Positions 6,648 through 7,042 of a stretch of DNA of 7,042 bases are shown here, in pieces. The DNA lies in the NCBI GenBank assembly GCA_023396665.1, contig JAEWVL010000465.1, positions 1 through 7,042 of the forward strand, read 5' to 3'. Below the pieces are notes generated by a model. It made no database searches and was not told where the DNA came from. It saw only the letters and a program-made list of their open reading frames with translations. A program made the position numbers and the translations under genes. The DNA comes from Spirochaetota bacterium. GTDB lineage: Bacteria; Spirochaetota; UBA4802; JAFGJZ01. Position 1 is the first letter of the stretch, and every line of letters starts with the position of its first letter.

Positions 6648-6910
6648 ATATCTTCCGTGTAAATCGGGTTGTGCCCATCATCGGATTTATTCGATCTTCC
6701 TGCAGAAAGATCACATGCAGTGAGTTTTCGCTGATTCCTGATAAGCAAAAAACAGCCTGATATTTTCCTGAAAACCGTCAAAACTCTTGACCTATACAGG
6801 TGATTAGTGTTTCCTTGCAGTCAACACTCCTTTACCCTGACACTGAAGCCGCGTTCAAACGGCATAATACGCGGCTCAAGGCGGGGCATTGAGCGCAAAG
6901 GATGACCGCC
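6648..6910. other. Intergenic region with several inverted repeats
   Basis: No gene is visible in these 263 bases. Just after the lipoprotein stop, GATCTT/AAGATC (6693-6698 and 6707-6712) makes a 6-bp stem with an 8-nt loop. CGAATAAA (6641-6648, overlapping the stop codon) can pair with TTTATTCG (6686-6693). Neither is followed by a proper T-run, so neither is a convincing terminator. Two copies of CCTGATA lie at 6737-6743 and 6756-6762. Near the next gene a stronger hairpin is annotated separately. TTGACC at 6787-6792 resembles a -35 box, but no matching -10 sits at the right distance. Confidence 0.4.
6847..6876 (+). promoter_or_regulatory. 8-bp GC-rich hairpin upstream of the last gene
   Basis: AGCCGCGT (6847-6854) and ACGCGGCT (6869-6876) form a perfect 8-bp stem with a 14-nt loop. 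GCCG in the left arm (6848-6851) can instead pair with CGGC in the loop (6860-6863), a competing fold. No T-run follows. Sitting about 35 bases before the start codon, it could be an operator or a leader structure of the next gene. Its function is unproven. Confidence 0.4.
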
Positions 6911-7042
6911 GTGAAACAAAATGATTTATACAAAGACGAAATATGCAATTTTCTTTATATTTACCACAATCTTCACGAACGCGTTTCCGTCGACAGGATA
7001 GTACCGGCGCTCTTCGCCCGTCTCGGCTGTATCCAATACGAT
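6911..7042 (+). CDS. Start of an unidentified gene, 3' end cut by the window
   Basis: From the GTG at 6911 the frame is open to the last base (44 residues). AAGGA (6898-6902) lies exactly 8 nt upstream, the same spacing as for the luxR-type and nadE genes. An in-frame ATG at 6902 overlaps that ribosome site and is less likely. The visible protein begins M-K-Q-N-D-L-Y-K-D-E and continues with an apparently helical, aromatic-rich stretch and then R-V-S-V-D-R-I-V-P-A-L-F-A-R-L. There is no signal peptide or membrane segment, so it is probably cytoplasmic. I do not recognise a family from this fragment. It is short, so the call depends mostly on the ribosome site and open frame. Confidence 0.62.
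   Translation, partial: MKQNDLYKDEICNFLYIYHNLHERVSVDRIVPALFARLGCIQYD

Noticed and set aside
6379..6723. 114-residue plus-strand frame overlapping the lipoprotein gene end
   Set aside because: It is an out-of-frame translation of the SUMF1 coding sequence with no domain; the main frame carries all the conserved motifs.
6790..6801. ACCT-ATAC-AGGT half-sites resembling a lux box
   Set aside because: The spacing is far shorter than a true lux box, and the LuxR-type protein here lacks an autoinducer-binding domain.

Overview
This window looks like an ordinary bacterial chromosome with moderate GC and tightly packed genes. It holds six genes, two of them cut by the window edges. The best guess for the host is a spirochaete of the Treponema/Spirochaeta type. 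That guess rests on gene style only: a lipoprotein carrying a formylglycine-generating-enzyme-like (SUMF1) domain, a seven-helix membrane protein ending in a LuxR helix-turn-helix, and a loose lipobox. No rRNA or housekeeping marker is present to confirm it. There is no sign of phage, transposon, CRISPR, tRNA or rRNA.

Layout. Positions 3-1341 (+) hold the 3' part of a DUF58 protein gene and, one base later, a small multi-pass membrane protein. They form a translationally coupled pair, probably the end of a MoxR/DUF58-type operon. Positions 1419-2336 (-) encode a membrane-bound LuxR-family regulator that converges on that operon. Positions 2337-2672 have no intact gene but contain a possible frameshifted small membrane ORF. 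Positions 2673-4571 (-) encode a full-length glutamine-dependent NAD+ synthetase (nadE). It has a near-consensus promoter and a roughly 116-nt leader that can fold. Positions 4572-4937 are a divergent regulatory region: nadE on one strand and a small two-helix membrane protein (4938-5471, +) on the other are each read from a TTGACA-N17-GATAAT promoter. Positions 5613-6647 (+) encode a SUMF1-domain lipoprotein that lacks the catalytic cysteines of true formylglycine-generating enzymes. The last 132 bases (6911-7042, +) open a new reading frame that runs off the window.

How the genes relate. Only the DUF58/membrane pair is clearly one transcription unit. nadE supplies the last step of NAD+ synthesis and appears to stand alone. 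The 4938 gene and the lipoprotein gene point the same way, but a weak terminator-like hairpin lies between them, so co-transcription is uncertain. Starts for luxR, nadE and the last gene were chosen because each has a Shine-Dalgarno core exactly 8 nt upstream. I see no convincing new multi-gene system. The most interesting signals are the nadE leader, the pair of matching divergent promoters with an operator-like inverted repeat, the degenerate metal site in the DUF58 protein, and the T7-tract frameshift.
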